This document shows, piece by piece, positions 18,424-26,797 of a stretch of 64,000 nucleotides of DNA (positions are counted from its first letter, which is position 1; each line of letters opens with the position of its first letter). The translations under genes and the position numbers were made by a program. The notes under the pieces are model-generated. The model ran no database searches, had not been told where the DNA came from, and was given only the letters and a program-made list of their open reading frames with translations. This DNA is from Euryarchaeota archaeon Ods02 (GTDB taxonomy: Archaea; Halobacteriota; Halobacteria; Halobacteriales; Halorutilaceae), in NCBI GenBank assembly GCA_028751075.1, contig JAQZDA010000002.1:1-64000 (forward strand). The letters are read 5' to 3'.

Positions 18424-19746
18424 GTGAAACCACGTTTGATTCTCGCTGTAACGGTCTTTCTCTATCTGTCGTTAGCGGGGGCCGCCCTTGCTGAAGATGG
18501 TTCAGTCAAGACGTATGACGATGAGGTGTCAGTGGAGGTAGACGTTCCACATGAGGTCGTCGTCGACTACGACAACGAGTTCTATGTCTCGGTGGAATCT
18601 GACCACGGTGTGAGCGAGCACGAAGTCTCTCTACCCGACGTCGACGTGTCGCGCTGGTATGTCGAGAACGAATCTAGCTCGCGTTCGTCCGTCTTCTACC
18701 GTCCCCGAGAGTTGGGTGGCAAGGACCTGAAGTTCGAGGTGGAGGTAGTTTTCGAAGACGGTGAAACCGTGACCCATGAGGAAGAGGTGTTCTTGGACCA
18801 CCGGAACGTGGTCGGCCCGAGGGTCTGGGACGGCGTCGCTATGCCTATCCCCGACGACCTAGAGGAGGATGTCCACGAGGTGGCGTCCCGTGAGTACGGT
18901 CTGAACGACTCCGTGAACTTGTTCTGGGGCCCCACCACTGCGGACGGCACGATGTACATCCTCGCGACCCACAGGGAGGTCGAGTACGGTGGGTTCAGCA
19001 TGATCGGCTCTCTCGCCACCTACGCCGAAGACAGACATTTCGAGATAGCTGAGGACGTATACCTCTGCTTCTATCACGCTAACTATCTGACGTTCTTCGA
19101 CAGGGAGGATGTTGTCCTTCCATCTGACGAGGAGATAGAGCACGGTGACGCCGTGGCGATAGATGCATCCTTCGACCGAGTCGACGAGATGGCCTACAGG
19201 TACAATGGGGAAGCGGTGGAGGAGGACGTGGTCTTCGTAGACCATTCAGGCGTTCTCGGTGACGGTGTCGAAGGCGACTACGTCCGAGGTTCCGTTTTGG
19301 ACGTGCCTTTCACGAGGATGTACTACCTCCAGCATATGGGTCTGGAGGCGGATATCTACGTCTACCCGACCGAGGTTCTCGCGGCTGACGAGGTGCCGAA
19401 GGTCGTGGACGGCGACCGTGTTGTGTCGGGGGAGGAGGATGTCGACGTGCTGCGGAACTGGGTGGAGTCCGAGAGAACACGGGTTCCGACCGTGGATGAC
19501 CCGAGGAGGGGTACGGTTGAGGTGGACGACGGTGCCGGAGCCGGTGACAGGGTGGACTCCGAAGAACCTGGTGTCGACGAAGTCGATGAACACGAGGAGG
19601 ATGACGTCGACTACGATGACGGTGAAGTCGATGATGTCGAAGCCGACGACGAGCCACTACCTCTGGGGTACGCAGCACTGGCTGCCGCGCTGGCGTCTCT
19701 GTTGCTGGCTCGGGCTCTCGGTTGTTCCTCCGGATCACAGGACTGA
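18424..19746 (+). CDS. Secreted, C-terminally membrane-anchored protein of unknown function
   Basis: 440 aa from GTG 18424; a GAGATATCT box is about 30 nt upstream. It has a Sec signal peptide (residues 1-23, ending AALAEDG), then a beta-rich Ig-like region (about 30-125). A globular region at about 125-340 is rich in Tyr, His and Phe (YLCFYHANYLTFF; FTRMYYLQHMG). An acidic stalk (about 370-420) leads to a terminal hydrophobic helix (LGYAALAAALASLLLARAL). It is not a recognised family. Its position directly after the HTTM gene on the same strand makes it a candidate HTTM partner or substrate, but separate promoters are possible. Confidence 0.7.
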   Translation: MKPRLILAVTVFLYLSLAGAALAEDGSVKTYDDEVSVEVDVPHEVVVDYDNEFYVSVESDHGVSEHEVSLPDVDVSRWYVENESSSRSSVFYRPRELGGKDLKFEVEVVFEDGETVTHEEEVFLDHRNVVGPRVWDGVAMPIPDDLEEDVHEVASREYGLNDSVNLFWGPTTADGTMYILATHREVEYGGFSMIGSLATYAEDRHFEIAEDVYLCFYHANYLTFFDREDVVLPSDEEIEHGDAVAIDASFDRVDEMAYRYNGEAVEEDVVFVDHSGVLGDGVEGDYVRGSVLDVPFTRMYYLQHMGLEADIYVYPTEVLAADEVPKVVDGDRVVSGEEDVDVLRNWVESERTRVPTVDDPRRGTVEVDDGAGAGDRVDSEEPGVDEVDEHEEDDVDYDDGEVDDVEADDEPLPLGYAALAAALASLLLARALGCSSGSQD

Positions 19747-19775
19747 ATCACGTGACAGTGGGGTGGGCGGAGCGG

Positions 19776-20600
19776 TCATCGTTGCATCGCCGACCGTAGC
19801 TCTACCTCCCATCCCTCGCTCTCGGTTTCTACCACGAGGTAGTGAGGTTGTAACAGGGTGTACGAGGTGTCTATCTCCACGGGTCCTGTCTGTCTTTCGA
19901 CGACGTCGAAGGTCTCTCCTTCGTCGTCTACGGTGTAGACGTAGAGGTGTTCTTCGTCCGGGACGTCTATCTTGAGGTCGTAGATGTATCCCTCGCTTTC
20001 GAAGGGTCCGAAGACCGCTGAGTAGTCTTCGTCTTCTTCTATGGAGGGGTGCTGGTCCGGCGACTCGAACGATGCCTTGGCTGCGTTGAACCTCCAGTCG
20101 GCTGACGCGGTTATCTCGGCGCTGTAGTTCCCTCTCTCCAGCCACACTGCGGATTCCCCGCTCCACCGTCCCTGGGTCTCTATCACGGTGGTGGAGTCTC
20201 CCGTGTGCTGTTCGTGTACGACGAACTCGAAGCTGTCGTCGGCGTCGTGCTCGAGTTGGAAGAGGTACAGCCCTGCCGGCAGCTCCCTGGATTCATCCGT
20301 CTCGAAAGACCCTGAACCCTCTTGCCCCCCCAGTTCGACTCCTCCTTCCTCTTCACCGTTCGTCTCATGGGTGTCTGTGTGTGGCTGGGGCTCGGGTTCG
20401 TCGGAACCTACCGGTTCGTTTGCGTCGTTCTGATTCGTCATCTCGCCGTCTTGGTTCTGCGCTCCATCGGGTGGTATGACTCCGGCTGCGTAAACCGCAG
20501 TGGCGAGCAGTAGAACCCCTGCGAGCAGGTAGAGAGATGCTATAACTGCTTTCTTCCGGGTGTCTTCTCCGTCTAAGCCCGGAAGGAGGTCGGCGTCCAT
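19776..20600 (-). CDS. Single-pass membrane protein with extracellular beta domain, unknown function
   Basis: 274 aa from the ATG at 20600, chosen because a TTTTAG box (about 20629-20634, minus strand) lies about 32 nt upstream; the open frame continues to 20720. A short charged cytoplasmic start (MDADLLPGLDGEDTRKK) is followed by one TM helix (about 18-42) and an acidic/Gln linker. The extracellular domain (about 105-274) has a jelly-roll/pre-peptidase-C-like pattern: LPAGLYLFQLEHDADDS, an internal repeat with VWLERGNYSAEITASADW, and a terminal YLVVETESEGWEVEL. The gene converges on the 18424 gene. Confidence 0.65.
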   Translation of the reverse strand: MDADLLPGLDGEDTRKKAVIASLYLLAGVLLLATAVYAAGVIPPDGAQNQDGEMTNQNDANEPVGSDEPEPQPHTDTHETNGEEEGGVELGGQEGSGSFETDESRELPAGLYLFQLEHDADDSFEFVVHEQHTGDSTTVIETQGRWSGESAVWLERGNYSAEITASADWRFNAAKASFESPDQHPSIEEDEDYSAVFGPFESEGYIYDLKIDVPDEEHLYVYTVDDEGETFDVVERQTGPVEIDTSYTLLQPHYLVVETESEGWEVELRSAMQR

Positions 20601-20737
20601 CTTCTCCTTCGTTGTACTTCCGACGCCTACTAAAACCCTTCGTGGAGGGAGGTCGTAGCTGAAGTTCTCGACACATCTAACGGAGAAACCACTGTGGTAT
20701 CTCTCTAACCGGTTCCCCAAAACGCGGCACGGGGTAA

Positions 20738-20747
20738 AGCTTATACG
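20738..20747 (+). promoter_or_regulatory. TATA box for the 20773-22766 operon
   Basis: AGCTTATACG is centred about 30 nt before the ATG at 20773, giving a leaderless transcript. Confidence 0.55.
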
Positions 20748-20772
20748 TTCATGAGGTATATAGTACGTTCAG

Positions 20773-21873
20773 ATGGGATACTCCAGGAGACGTTTGCTTG
20801 TTATTGGGGTGGCTTTTCTCTTCGTCGGCGCAGGCGCGGCTATGCTGGCTCCTCATTCCTCGTATCTGGATTCACCTGCTTCCTACTTCACCGCTGACGC
20901 TACGAACCACAACTGTCAGCCGGGGGACGAACCCTGCAAGTTCCCGACCGAAGCCGGCGTCGGCGGGATAATACTCGGCACCACGGACCTCGCTGGTGAG
21001 GACCTCGCAACCTGGTTGAGCTATGACGGAGACGGCACAAGCGGTATCTGTCACGACGCGGGAACCTGCATCGAGTCGGAGCTCGCGCCAGGCAGGGTCG
21101 ACAGCACCGAGACCACCATAGGCATCGGCCTGAACCAGATTGTGACGGCTGATTTCTTCGCTTATAAGGGATGGTGGGACACCCATCACGCGACAGGTGA
21201 GGACTTCCACACTTACTTCTGGATGGGGGCGGAGACAGCTGCCCTCAGGGGTACGGACAACCCGAGCGAGTGTGGCGTCGTTGACGGTGATATGTCGTAC
21301 GCGTACGGTCAGACGAAGTGCGACCTAACCGTGGAGGCGGGTGAGGTCGCGGTGAAGGAGTTCGAGGCTTCAGGTAGCACGACTCTGAGCATAAGTATAG
21401 ATCTCGAGGAGGATGACTACTGGCTCAGCTACCCCGAGTACGACCAGTGCAGCGTCGACATCTGGGACACGTCGGCGACGTGCCTCGGGATGCTGGAGTC
21501 CGGCAGCGATGGACAGGATAAGCTCGACGACGTCGAGGTCAGCATGGACGGGCTGTTCCTGCGCGTGCACAGAGGCTTCGCCCTTCCCGATGACGGAACC
21601 AGTCCACCGACGACTAAGGAGCTGGAGCTCAACGACGTCTACCTCGAGATAAGACACGGTAAAGGCAGCGACACCGCAGTAGTGCCTACAAACCTTAACT
21701 TCCCCGAGGTCGGCCAACCCATATCCACTGGTACAGGTCAGGACCGAGTCGGCAGGTTAGGGTTGGACTTCGCCTGTGAAGGCAATCCGATGGGGACGGG
21801 GTACGAGGACTGCTTCGTCGCCGCCCATCGCCAGGACGTGACCGGAGCGTCGTACGAGGACATACATAGATGA
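20773..21873 (+). CDS. Secreted cysteine-paired protein, unknown function
   Basis: 366 aa. The N-terminal helix (residues 8-27, LLVIGVAFLFVGAGAAML) is a signal anchor. The exported part carries five closely spaced Cys pairs (for example HNCQPGDEPCKF, GICHDAGTCI, DQCSVDIWDTSATC), which is unusual in haloarchaeal proteins and suggests disulfide bonds. The rest is beta-rich (STTLSISIDLEEDDYWLSY). No known domain was recognised. It overlaps the next gene by ATGA, so the two products are made together and probably form a complex. Confidence 0.7.
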   Translation: MGYSRRRLLVIGVAFLFVGAGAAMLAPHSSYLDSPASYFTADATNHNCQPGDEPCKFPTEAGVGGIILGTTDLAGEDLATWLSYDGDGTSGICHDAGTCIESELAPGRVDSTETTIGIGLNQIVTADFFAYKGWWDTHHATGEDFHTYFWMGAETAALRGTDNPSECGVVDGDMSYAYGQTKCDLTVEAGEVAVKEFEASGSTTLSISIDLEEDDYWLSYPEYDQCSVDIWDTSATCLGMLESGSDGQDKLDDVEVSMDGLFLRVHRGFALPDDGTSPPTTKELELNDVYLEIRHGKGSDTAVVPTNLNFPEVGQPISTGTGQDRVGRLGLDFACEGNPMGTGYEDCFVAAHRQDVTGASYEDIHR

Positions 21874-22766
21874 CAGGGGAGAAGACTATAGCTTCGGACG
21901 ACGATGGAGAGGATGCCCCGAGGAGATCTATACGCAGGTTCGGGCTGTCCATAACCGTCTCCATCTCGGTGGCCTTGCTTCTGCTGTACCTCTTCATCAG
22001 CGCTGGAATGGTCTGGGGGATGATGCCGGCGGTAGGTCTCGGCGGGATATACGCTGAAGGCGACGCTTTCACCGGTAACGTCGGTCAGATGTACCCCGTG
22101 TATCAGACCGGTGGAACCGGTGACCCCGCAGACCCATTAACCGACACGCCCGGAACCCAGTGTGACACCCGTCCGATGATTGCGTTCTCCCTGGAGGACG
22201 CTCAGGTCGAGGGAGCTATGTTCAGGAAGGATCTGGAGCTACCGTTCATGACGAACAGGTTCATGAGTCTCGTCGTGACCCAGCCGGAAGGGGCTGGAGA
22301 CCCCGCTTTCTTCAGCGCTGAGCAGGTAGATCTGTTCATCACACAGATGCGAGCGGGACAGCTGGTCTTCAGGAACATAGAGATGCGTGAAGGCGGCCCC
22401 GACGGCACGAGCACCGACAAATGGGGTCCCGAGTCCGGCGAGCTCTACATCGAAGGAGGTGACACCGGTGGAACTCAGCTACCTCCTGACACGCAGTTCC
22501 CTGGCACTATGGACGGACTTATCGCTGACGACATCGAGATGTGGCTTCATGGGATGCAGGGTCAGGAGATAAGCTTCGACCCCGGCGATCAGGCCATTGC
22601 CGTCGACTTCGCGCTGGAGTTCCCCACCGATGGCGAGCTAGATGAGTGGTACGACGGGCGACTCGGCTTCGACATGCCCGAGTACCCGGACCACGAGAAC
22701 CCGCTCCACCCAGCCCAGTCGACGCAGCGTGACGAGTACTTCCAGTGCAGTCCCACGGACACCTGA
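21870..22766 (+). CDS. Membrane-anchored protein of a three-member local family (DUF6230-like layout)
   Basis: 298 aa. A cytoplasmic basic start (about 1-27) is followed by one TM helix (about 28-50) and a soluble extracellular domain. It is paralogous to the products at 48315-50627 (N-terminal third) and 50868-51680. All three share a TM anchor, a short Tyr-Pro/Cys segment, and a block of the form ...ISL/SLVVTQ...G...A.QVDL followed by a strand ending in F-x-N-I. The layout recalls actinobacterial DUF6230 proteins, but this is a weak impression. Function is unknown. It is translationally coupled (ATGA) to the Cys-rich protein upstream. Confidence 0.6.
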   Translation: MTGEKTIASDDDGEDAPRRSIRRFGLSITVSISVALLLLYLFISAGMVWGMMPAVGLGGIYAEGDAFTGNVGQMYPVYQTGGTGDPADPLTDTPGTQCDTRPMIAFSLEDAQVEGAMFRKDLELPFMTNRFMSLVVTQPEGAGDPAFFSAEQVDLFITQMRAGQLVFRNIEMREGGPDGTSTDKWGPESGELYIEGGDTGGTQLPPDTQFPGTMDGLIADDIEMWLHGMQGQEISFDPGDQAIAVDFALEFPTDGELDEWYDGRLGFDMPEYPDHENPLHPAQSTQRDEYFQCSPTDT

Positions 22767-22783
22767 GGGAAGCAGTAGATACG

Positions 22784-23224
22784 TCAGCTTTCTCCCGAGG
22801 TCACCGTGGTCCAGCTGTTGACGTGGCTGTCGTCCACGGTGCTGTAGCTTCCCGGCCCCAGGACACGTAGCCGGATCTGTTTCGTCTCAGATAGTTCGGG
22901 GAACGGTATGAAGTGGTCTCTCCCGGGCTTGAAGCCGTCTTCCCCGTAGACGTCCAGGACGACGCAGAGGTAGCTGAAGCCGCTGTGGTTTCGTACGCCG
23001 TCCAGGTAACGCGGCACGAAGGAGATCACGGTCGGAGGGCTTCTGCTGGAGTACCTAGAAACCTGTACCTCTACCCTCTTTCCGTTCAGGGAGACTACGT
23101 AGCATACATCGTCGGAGTCGGAGGGATAATACGCCCTCACCACCCGGGCTTCCTCGTCGGTCTGCTCACGAAGTAGTTCCAGCCAGCTAGATACAGGCCT
23201 TTGAGGGTCCTTCTCGTCTTCCAA
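22784..23224 (-). CDS. Small hypothetical protein
   Basis: 146 aa, probably cytoplasmic: no signal peptide or TM segment, mixed charge, beta-rich (VCYVVSLNGKRVEVQVSR; SFVPRYLDGVRNH). A GGTTAATAACC box lies about 35 nt upstream on the minus strand. It is not recognised. Composition and codon use resemble the neighbours, which supports a real gene. Confidence 0.55.
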   Translation of the reverse strand: MEDEKDPQRPVSSWLELLREQTDEEARVVRAYYPSDSDDVCYVVSLNGKRVEVQVSRYSSRSPPTVISFVPRYLDGVRNHSGFSYLCVVLDVYGEDGFKPGRDHFIPFPELSETKQIRLRVLGPGSYSTVDDSHVNSWTTVTSGES

Positions 23225-23230
23225 TGTAGA

Positions 23231-23302
23231 GCCGTCTACGTCGCCCCCGGTTATTAACCTTCGACGTCGGTCTACGGCGGTTATATCGACGGCCGTCTAC
23301 GT
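23231..23302. repeat. Direct repeat GCCGTCTACGTCG (two copies) in a divergent promoter region
   Basis: Copies begin near 23231 and 23291. A related inverted element (GACGTCGGTCTACGG) lies between them. The region separates divergent genes and holds TATA-like boxes for both, so these may be regulator binding sites. Confidence 0.35.
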
Positions 23303-23334
23303 CGGCCGAGGAAGACAGCCTCCGCCACCCCAAA

Positions 23335-23343
23335 CATTTAATG
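23335..23343 (+). promoter_or_regulatory. TATA-like box for PQQ lipoprotein
   Basis: CATTTAATG lies 36 nt before the ATG at 23375, predicting a leader of about 10 nt. It argues against the upstream GTG at 23351. Confidence 0.4.
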
Positions 23344-23374
23344 CTTTCAAGTGGGATGTTTCATCAGCTATCTA

Positions 23375-24799
23375 ATGTCGCGTAGACTGAAAAGACGGTC
23401 CTTCCTGGCGGCTTCCACGGGGGTAGCTCTGACTCTCACGGGATGCCTGCATGGCGAAGGAGGGGATACAGAGGAGGAACAAGGGTTGGGGGAACAGGGT
23501 CGAGAGGACTCCGACGCCCTCGTCAACCGGTCGAGAGACGACGACTACCAGGTAGTGTCCTCCGAAGAGGTAACCGAGGAAGACGAGGTCCTTCTGCGAG
23601 AGAACGACACCGAGGAAAGCTTCTTAGACGAAGGAGCGGCTCTACCATCGGACGCAGACCTAGAGGATCAGGAGTACTGGCCTGCTAACATCCAGAACCA
23701 CTCGGGAATCAGACCGTCGAAGTACGGTGGAGAGGAGAAAGAGGAGATCAAACGCGAGAGCCGATGGAAGATAGACGTCGACGGAGGTGTACTCAGCACC
23801 CCACGGGTAGCCGACGGATGGCTGTACTTCGGTTCGTTGGACAACCATGTGTACGCCTACGAGGACACCTCGCTGGAGATCGAGGATGTGGAACCCCTCG
23901 ACCGACACCGGAGCTTCGGACAGTACTCGGAGCTCAGCGCGAGAGCCGACGTCTCAGGTCCGTCCCAACCAGAGGAAGCCTGGAGCTTCGAAACCGAAGA
24001 CAAGGTCGGTAGCACCCCAGCGGTCGACGGCGACTCCATCTACATAGGCTCCTACGACGGCAGAACGTACAAGCTCGACAGGTTCACCGGAGAGCTCCAG
24101 TGGAGCTACGACGCCGGAGCACCAGTGAACTCCTCACCTGCGTTAGACGAAACCACCGTGTACTTCGGCAGCGACGACGGCTCCCTCAACGCCGTCCACC
24201 GCGACGACGGCACGGAGAAATGGACGTTCGAGACGGGGAACCAGGTGTGGTCGAGCCCGAACGTATACGACGGACGCGTGTACGTCGGCTCCTACGACAC
24301 CAACTTCTACGCCGTCGACGCGGACACGGGTGAAGAGATATGGAGATACGAAGCAGACAACCAGTTCTGCGCCAGCTCACCCGCCACCGTAGACGGCGTA
24401 GTATACGCCGGCTCGCTCGACGGCAACCTGTATGCCTTCGACGCCGAAGACGGCTCCGTTGTATGGAGCTACTTCGCCGGGGACTCCATAGTCTCCTCCC
24501 CCGTCGTTGCGACGGAGTCGGTCTACATAGGTTCGTTGAACGGCGACCTCCACGCAGTCGATATACACTCCGGTGAAGCGAGATGGCGGTACGAGACCGA
24601 GGACACCATGTACAGTACCCCCGAGGTCTACGACGGCAACGTATACGCGGCGTCCTCAACTACGGTATACGAGCTCGGGGTCAACTCAGGAGAGCTGACG
24701 GGAACGCACAAGGTCTCCGGAGAGATAATGAGCAGCCCCGTGAAGGCGGACGGCAGATTATACGTCGGCACCACGGACGGATACGTCTACAGCTTCTGA
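23375..24799 (+). CDS. Tat lipoprotein with PQQ-type beta-propeller
   Basis: 474 aa from ATG 23375; starting at GTG 23351 would add eight residues before the Tat motif. The Tat signal is RLKRRSFLAAS and the lipobox ends at Cys24 (LTLTGC). A 100-residue acidic linker precedes seven to eight regular PQQ blades (about 130-474), each with a SSPxVxDxxVYxGSxDGxxYAxD pattern, the most regular propeller in the window. It starts a same-strand series PQQ - CRTAC1 - PQQ - CRTAC1 running to 30642. A role as external binding scaffold is inferred; no enzymatic residues are seen. Confidence 0.85.
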   Translation: MSRRLKRRSFLAASTGVALTLTGCLHGEGGDTEEEQGLGEQGREDSDALVNRSRDDDYQVVSSEEVTEEDEVLLRENDTEESFLDEGAALPSDADLEDQEYWPANIQNHSGIRPSKYGGEEKEEIKRESRWKIDVDGGVLSTPRVADGWLYFGSLDNHVYAYEDTSLEIEDVEPLDRHRSFGQYSELSARADVSGPSQPEEAWSFETEDKVGSTPAVDGDSIYIGSYDGRTYKLDRFTGELQWSYDAGAPVNSSPALDETTVYFGSDDGSLNAVHRDDGTEKWTFETGNQVWSSPNVYDGRVYVGSYDTNFYAVDADTGEEIWRYEADNQFCASSPATVDGVVYAGSLDGNLYAFDAEDGSVVWSYFAGDSIVSSPVVATESVYIGSLNGDLHAVDIHSGEARWRYETEDTMYSTPEVYDGNVYAASSTTVYELGVNSGELTGTHKVSGEIMSSPVKADGRLYVGTTDGYVYSF

Positions 24800-24856
24800 C
24801 GAACCTCCGAAGACCGTATAAAGACCGCCTGAGTAGAGACCCGGAAGACAGGTAAA

Positions 24857-26680
24857 ATGGAAGACACACGGCGGCAGATGTTAACCGTGTTATCGCTTTC
24901 GGCATTAGTGTTAGCTGTGGCGGGCGCTGCCTACATCGCGCTCGATGAACCCGGGGTTGAGGAGGAGAACGAAGACGCCGCCGAAACTCCTGAGACGGAG
25001 CAACCGGACGACGACCCGAGAGAGCCGATGGAGGAGGAACCACAGCCACCGATCCCCGGAGAAACGGGGCCTGAACAGGAAGACCAAAAGGGACATCACG
25101 AGCCCGAGCACGCGGGAGGGTACCTCGACCCAGAGAGCGGAGGTGCAGACGAAGACGACGAAGCCGTGGCGAGGACGGGTGAGCCGACGCAGACGGCTGA
25201 CAGTCCCTGGTTCCAGGAGACTTCAGAGACGGAGGGCTTCAGCTACCAGGGAGATGTCTGGAGTCACGAGGGCTCAGCTAACGGAGTGTACGTCTCCGAC
25301 CACGACGGAGATGGACGCCCGGACGTTCTCGCCGTCAACGGCAGCCGTCCGGAGCTGTTCGAGAACACCGGCGACGGCTTCGAAAGAAGTGAAGCATTAC
25401 CTACTCTCTCCAGCAAGGCGCGGAACGCCACAGCTGCACTGTTCTTCGACCACGACAACAGCGGATACGACGACCTCTACCTGCTCTCCGACGACGGCTC
25501 GGTCTTCCTCGAGAACACGGGAGGCAGCTATCGAGAGAAGGACGTAGGTCTACAGCAGAGGTACGGCTCCGTCAGAGGGGCAGCAGCCGCGGACTACACC
25601 GGTAACGGCTGCCTCGACGTCTTCGTCGTGCAGGCAAACGACTGGATGGAGACCAGGCCCGCGGGTTTCAACGACAGAGACGTCGCGATGGAGGAGGACA
25701 ACGGCAACCCCAACCGACTGTTCGCAGGGGACTGCGAGGAGTTCACCGACACTACCGAGGAAGCCGGTATCCGTGGAGAATCCTGGAGCCTCGCGACGTC
25801 TTTCGTCGACTTCACGAACGACGGATACCCCGACATCCACGTGGCGAACGACTTCAACAACGACATCCTCTACTTGAACAACGGCGACGGGTCGTTCGAA
25901 CGCCGTGTCATGCTGGAGTACACCAACCGTAACGGTATGAGCAGCGAGGTCGCGGACGTCACCGGTAACGGATACCTAGACATCTTCGTCACAAACATCT
26001 ACGGAGACGCATTCGTTCCCCCGCACCGGTTCGGAGGCCGGACCGAGGGAAACAACCTCCTCGTGAACAGGGGTGACGGCGAGTTCAGAGACGCCGCCGA
26101 CGAGTACGGCGTCGAAGCAGGCGGATGGGGTTGGGCGGCGCTGCTGGAGGACTTCGACAACTCCGGGCATCTCGACCTGTATCACTCGGTGCTCGTGAGG
26201 GAGGACGGTGAGGGACCTGTCTTCTTCCGGAACGAACCACAGGAAGAGGGGTTCTTGCGCCTGGAGCACAGCTCCGTAGGTCTCGAGAGGGAGTCCAGTC
26301 TCGGAGTAGCCAGCCTGGACTACGACGTGGATGGGTCCGTGGACATCGCGGCCTCCAGCGTCGGCAGAAGCTACAGCCTCTACAGCAACCTGAACACCGG
26401 AAGCTACCTCAAGGTCGACGTCAAAGGAGAAGGCGGACACACTACGCTGGGTACGAGAGTGGAGGTGTCCTACGGCGACCGCACCCAGACGGCGGTCAAG
26501 AGCAGTCGCTCCGACTACATGTCGCAGTCATCTCGAACCCTGCATTTCGGTCTCGGGTCCGCTGACTCCGTCGACACCCTGCATGTCGAGCGACCTGACG
26601 GAGCAGTGCAGGAGTTCCATGAAGTCGACGCTAACCAGTCGATAACGGTACACCCCGACGGGGTCACCCGACTGCGATGA
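24857..26680 (+). CDS. CRTAC1-type FG-GAP/ASPIC-UnbV secreted protein (short subfamily)
   Basis: 607 aa. A signal anchor (about residues 8-28) is followed by a Glu/Pro-rich linker to about 115. At least six FG-GAP/VCBS blades with Ca-binding loops follow (FFDHDNSGYDDLYLL, DYTGNGCLDVFVVQ, DVTGNGYLDIFVTN, LDYDVDGSVDIA). The C-terminal ASPIC/UnbV domain (about 520-590) has YMSQSSRTLHFGLG, the usual S-Q-x-S-x-x-L-H-F-G-L-G signature. It shares the HVANDFNND and FTNRNGMSSEVADVTGNG blocks with the 35886 and 41466 proteins. It lies between two PQQ genes. Calcium-stabilised extracellular propeller; ligand unknown. Confidence 0.85.
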   Translation: MEDTRRQMLTVLSLSALVLAVAGAAYIALDEPGVEEENEDAAETPETEQPDDDPREPMEEEPQPPIPGETGPEQEDQKGHHEPEHAGGYLDPESGGADEDDEAVARTGEPTQTADSPWFQETSETEGFSYQGDVWSHEGSANGVYVSDHDGDGRPDVLAVNGSRPELFENTGDGFERSEALPTLSSKARNATAALFFDHDNSGYDDLYLLSDDGSVFLENTGGSYREKDVGLQQRYGSVRGAAAADYTGNGCLDVFVVQANDWMETRPAGFNDRDVAMEEDNGNPNRLFAGDCEEFTDTTEEAGIRGESWSLATSFVDFTNDGYPDIHVANDFNNDILYLNNGDGSFERRVMLEYTNRNGMSSEVADVTGNGYLDIFVTNIYGDAFVPPHRFGGRTEGNNLLVNRGDGEFRDAADEYGVEAGGWGWAALLEDFDNSGHLDLYHSVLVREDGEGPVFFRNEPQEEGFLRLEHSSVGLERESSLGVASLDYDVDGSVDIAASSVGRSYSLYSNLNTGSYLKVDVKGEGGHTTLGTRVEVSYGDRTQTAVKSSRSDYMSQSSRTLHFGLGSADSVDTLHVERPDGAVQEFHEVDANQSITVHPDGVTRLR

Positions 26681-26764
26681 CGGTTTCCAGGGGTTCCGAG
26701 ACCTCAAGGTTCCTCTGTTCCTCCATCTGTTTTCACGGTGTTTCGGCTTACATTCTCCCGCAAA

Positions 26765-26774
26765 CAGTATATGG
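26765..26774 (+). promoter_or_regulatory. TATA box for PQQ gene at 26798
   Basis: CAGTATATGG is centred about 28 nt before the ATG, so the mRNA should be leaderless. Confidence 0.5.
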
Positions 26775-26797
26775 ACAAGCCACCTATCGATGTGTAG

